Shown here: piece by piece, positions 61,471-64,000 of the stretch | Layout: the number at the start of each line of letters is the position of its first letter | How positions within the stretch are numbered: the stretch's first letter is position 1 | Assembly (NCBI GenBank): GCA_028280445.1 | Contig: JANQLU010000016.1 | Location: 1-64,000 of the forward strand | Origin: Pirellulaceae bacterium | GTDB lineage: Bacteria > Planctomycetota > Planctomycetia > Pirellulales > Pirellulaceae | Reading direction: 5' to 3' | Length of the DNA: 64,000 nt | Translations under genes and position numbers: made by a program | The notes under the pieces: generated by a model | Told to the model about the DNA's origin: nothing | The model's input: the letters and a program-made list of their open reading frames with translations, nothing else | The model's database searches: none

Positions 61471-62784
61471 TCAGGTTCCCAACACTTGGCGACGACAGAT
61501 ACTGGCCACGCTGGATTCATCGACCAAATGGCGGGTCTCGATGCCTTCGTTGAGTAGCGGGCCGCTGATGCGAACAAAATCTGCCGGCTCGTAGGTATTA
61601 ATAATGGCCGTGACCGCGTAACCTTGTCGACGGAGCGAGCCGAGCGCGACGGCGCGTTCCAAATCCACTTCGGACAAAATCGCGATGATGGTCGCATCGC
61701 GTGGCATATCCTCCTGGGCCTCGGATATCAGTTGCGAAAACGTCAGGCGATTGGACAATTCGAGACGGGCTAACCCGCGGCGAATGTGGATCATCTGGTC
61801 GGCAGATTTGCGCGTCGGAATCACGACCGGTTTGATTTGGTCTTCACGAACAGACGACATGGCGCGCTTTTGCGCTTCGTCCCGGGTTCGTGCATCGCCC
61901 CGCCAGCCTTCTTGCTCGATTCTCTCTGCGGCGTCGCGACCATTGGAAACGATCCCGACCTGTTGGCCCATTTGGAACAAAGCGTTGGCGATTGAGGCTG
62001 CAGCGGTGACCGAAAGTTCGCTCCGATAGGGTTCGTGTTTTCTGTCGAATGAACGGCGGTCAAAATCGACCAGGATCGTTGCTCCAGCAACCGACGACGG
62101 TTCATAAATCTTGGACTGCAACTGTCCGGTTCGCGCGGTTGCCCGCCAGTTGATACGTGCCAATGCGTCGCCTGGTTGGTAGTCGCGAACGCCGGCAATG
62201 CGGGTGGGGTCTTCGAACAAACGATGTGTCATCACGACTTCGCCAATCGGCCGGCGGGAAGCGATATCGTAGCCTTCCAAGGTGATCGTCTTGGGCAAAA
62301 CCAACAGATAGTTCGGATCGCTTGCCACACGATATCGGCGATGTAAACCAAACAAGTCCCCGGTTTCTAAAACGAGCGGACCGATTTGATAGTAGCCACG
62401 GCGATTTGCCTGGACTTGATAGACTAAATTTTCCGATTTGCCGCGACCCAGTTTCACGACGTCGACACTTTGTCCGGTCAAAGTCAAACTGGGAGCGACT
62501 CGATTTCGAGCACTGGGCGGTAAAAGGTCTTCGACTAACATCCATGAGATCGGTAGCGATCCTTCGTTGACCAAACTAATGAAAACCGAAACCGTTTCCC
62601 CTTCTTCGATCGTCAGTTGGTCGCATTTGCGAGTTGCCGTAACATTGTCGACCCAATTCCCGGAGAGGATTCGACTGATGATCACAATCCCCAAAAAGGC
62701 ATACATCGCATAAATGAGCAGGCTCATGTCGAGCACGTAGGCAATCAATAGCCCGACGAGTCCCAATAAGATCCATTTGATCAT
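61471..62784 (-). CDS. DUF58 membrane protein
   Basis: A 437-residue DUF58 protein of the membrane-anchored type. Two membrane helices lie at residues 4-20 and 22-42. A beta-rich domain follows (TATRKCDQLTIEEGETVSVFISLVN), then the DUF58 signature GVRDYQPGDALARINWRATAR near residue 205-225 and a degenerate VWA domain (TILVDFDRRS). It starts three bases after the MoxR stop codon and so forms an operon with it. Confidence 0.92.
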   Translation of the reverse strand: MIKWILLGLVGLLIAYVLDMSLLIYAMYAFLGIVIISRILSGNWVDNVTATRKCDQLTIEEGETVSVFISLVNEGSLPISWMLVEDLLPPSARNRVAPSLTLTGQSVDVVKLGRGKSENLVYQVQANRRGYYQIGPLVLETGDLFGLHRRYRVASDPNYLLVLPKTITLEGYDIASRRPIGEVVMTHRLFEDPTRIAGVRDYQPGDALARINWRATARTGQLQSKIYEPSSVAGATILVDFDRRSFDRKHEPYRSELSVTAAASIANALFQMGQQVGIVSNGRDAAERIEQEGWRGDARTRDEAQKRAMSSVREDQIKPVVIPTRKSADQMIHIRRGLARLELSNRLTFSQLISEAQEDMPRDATIIAILSEVDLERAVALGSLRRQGYAVTAIINTYEPADFVRISGPLLNEGIETRHLVDESSVASICRRQVLGT

Positions 62785-62787
62785 TTT

Positions 62788-63738
62788 TTAAGCGGTGCCT
62801 TCGAGTACGGGGACGGCGATTTCCGCCAAGATTTGAGTGATCACGTCTTTGCCAGTGATTTTACGCATCCGTGATTCAGGTTTCAGGATGACTCGGTGAG
62901 TCATCACCGGTGGCGCGATAATTTTTACATCGTCTGGCATCACGAAATTGCGACCTCGAATGGCGGCCAACGCTTGGGAAGCTCGAAACAGAGCAATCGA
63001 TGCACGGGGGCTGGCGCCGAGGTTGAGGTGTTCATGATCGCGAGTCATGGTCACCAATTGCAAAATATACTCTCGAATTTTCGGATCGACATGAATTTTT
63101 CGCACCGCCTGTTGGCACTGGACAATTTCGTCCGAACTGACGACTTCGCCAATCGATTCAATCGGATGCTGCATTTGCATGTTATCCAGCATCTCCAATT
63201 CATCGGCCATGTTGGGATAACCCAGATTGAATTTCATCAAAAAACGGTCCAACTGTGCTTCGGGCAATGGAAACGTTCCTTCGTGGTCGACCGGGTTTTG
63301 CGTGGCCACGACAAGAAACGGCGCGGCGAGCGGGTAAGTCGTTCCATCAACGGTAATCCGCGACTCTGCCATGGCCTCAAGCAACGCCGCCTGTGTTCGC
63401 GGAGTCGTCCGGTTGATTTCATCGGCCAACAGCAAATTGGTGAACAGCGGACCCTGGCGGAATTCAAACTCGCCATTTTTTTGGTTGAAAATGGATGCCC
63501 CCGTCACGTCGGTTGGCAGGAGGTCGGGCGTGCACTGAATCCGCTTGAAATCACAGCCGACACTACGGGCCAACGCACGGGCAAGCATCGTTTTCGCGAC
63601 ACCGGGTACGTCCTCGAGCAAGATATGGCCTTCGCAAAACCATGAGACCAGTGAAAACACGATTTGCTGTCGTTTACCGACGATGACTTTTTCGACGTTT
63701 TGCGTGATTTTTTTAGAGGCTTGCTGAACCTGTTTCAT
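62788..63738 (-). CDS. MoxR-family AAA+ ATPase
   Basis: A 316-residue ATPase. Walker A is VPGVAKT (the Gly-Leu/Val-Ala-Lys-Thr form usual in MoxR), Walker B LLADEINRTTPRTQAALLEAM, sensor 1 VVATQNPVDHEGTFPLPEAQ. It should act with the downstream DUF58 protein. The ATG at 63738 has AGGTG nine bases upstream; GTG 63744 is a weaker alternative. It is a paralogue of the gene at 47681 but is paired with a different type of DUF58 protein and has no VWA genes next to it within the window. Confidence 0.94.
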   Translation of the reverse strand: MKQVQQASKKITQNVEKVIVGKRQQIVFSLVSWFCEGHILLEDVPGVAKTMLARALARSVGCDFKRIQCTPDLLPTDVTGASIFNQKNGEFEFRQGPLFTNLLLADEINRTTPRTQAALLEAMAESRITVDGTTYPLAAPFLVVATQNPVDHEGTFPLPEAQLDRFLMKFNLGYPNMADELEMLDNMQMQHPIESIGEVVSSDEIVQCQQAVRKIHVDPKIREYILQLVTMTRDHEHLNLGASPRASIALFRASQALAAIRGRNFVMPDDVKIIAPPVMTHRVILKPESRMRKITGKDVITQILAEIAVPVLEGTA

Positions 63739-63952
63739 GAGCACCTGTTTCGATCAAATTTCTGTACCTATGTTTCATTATGGATTCAGAGGGCCAGAAA
63801 TGCTAGTAAATGCCAACGGTATCCGGGAGTGCGGGTTGACAGCGAAACGAGGAATTGGGAAAGTTCGCAACCCATTTTTGGGAGGTTGGTATCAGCGATT
63901 CGTCTCGACTACGCAACCCTTTTCAAGATTTTTGACGATTGTCAAAAGAATG

Positions 63953-64000
63953 ATGCAAAAACGTAAAAGATTTCAGTGGACTGTTCTCGGATTGGCGTGT
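63953..64000 (+). CDS. Possible start of an exported protein, cut by the window end
   Basis: From the second of two adjacent ATG codons (63950 and 63953) the frame reads MQKRKRFQWTVLGLAC to the window end, which looks like the basic start and hydrophobic core of a signal peptide. Only 16 codons are visible, so this is tentative. It is divergent from the MoxR gene. Confidence 0.4.
   Translation, partial: MQKRKRFQWTVLGLAC

Overview
The window looks like chromosomal DNA of a planctomycete, most likely of the Pirellula/Rhodopirellula type. Moderate GC is accompanied by gene families typical of that phylum: secreted PQQ-type beta-propellers opening with a WPxxRGP motif, an SHD1-domain protein, two PEP-CTERM proteins, a DUF6677-like membrane protein, MoxR/DUF58/VWA membrane clusters, Spy-like secreted proteins and many orphan secreted proteins. 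No phage, plasmid, insertion-sequence transposase, CRISPR array, rRNA or tRNA gene was seen. Lineage is inferred from gene content only.

Layout. 0.1-6.2 kb: Tat-exported phosphoesterase, PQQ propeller, CDGSH protein, ankyrin/discoidin-like exported protein and TraB-like protein. 6-9.2 kb: two membrane proteins, rsmE and a short uvrC. 9.5-16.7 kb: Gly/Arg-rich Spy-like protein, nucleotide-sugar epimerase, a divergent pair of phosphohexomutases (PGM2-like and glmM), then the highlight of the window: a secreted selenoprotein of the iodothyronine-deiodinase type with an in-frame TGA, a SECIS-like hairpin and two EF-hands. 16.9-29.1 kb: dinB, PEP-CTERM protein, a MurE-like ligase paralogue, an HTH-EIIA fusion with an orphan partner, miaA, a secreted orphan, aspS and a methyltransferase. 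29.2-34 kb: a STAS protein translationally coupled to a type IV pilus/type II secretion ATPase, then a PQQ propeller and an SHD1 protein. 34.5-39.2 kb: an SbcCD (YhaO/YhaN)-like pair with eroded nuclease motifs. 39.5-44.3 kb: a thioredoxin-fold protein without redox cysteines and two low-complexity proteins. 44.5-51.6 kb: a VWA-MoxR-DUF58-BatA-like operon; a second MoxR-DUF58 pair lies at 61.5-63.7 kb. 51.8-61.3 kb: TM2 protein, TPR protein, STN-like protein, Nudix-like protein, A-type Fe-S carrier, a PadR operon divergent from a PEP-CTERM gene, an epimerase, a GNAT acetyltransferase and an FKBP.

Most longer intergenic spaces are filled by at least six families of long imperfect palindromes, called here R1 to R6. 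R1 arm: GGGCCGGTTCCCACCGGCC. R2 arm: GGGAGGGCGAGGCTCCTGCC. R3 arm: GAGCGGCAAGGCGCTAGCCG. R4 arm: CCCGAAGCGTGAGCGAGGGA. R5 arm: GAGCACGAAGCGCGAGCGAG. R6 arm: TTTTGGGTGCCACTGGC. Each arm is followed some tens of bases later by its reverse complement. They are often nested, one family lying inside the loop of another, and R1 usually starts within a few bases of a stop codon. No mobilising enzyme for them is encoded in the window.
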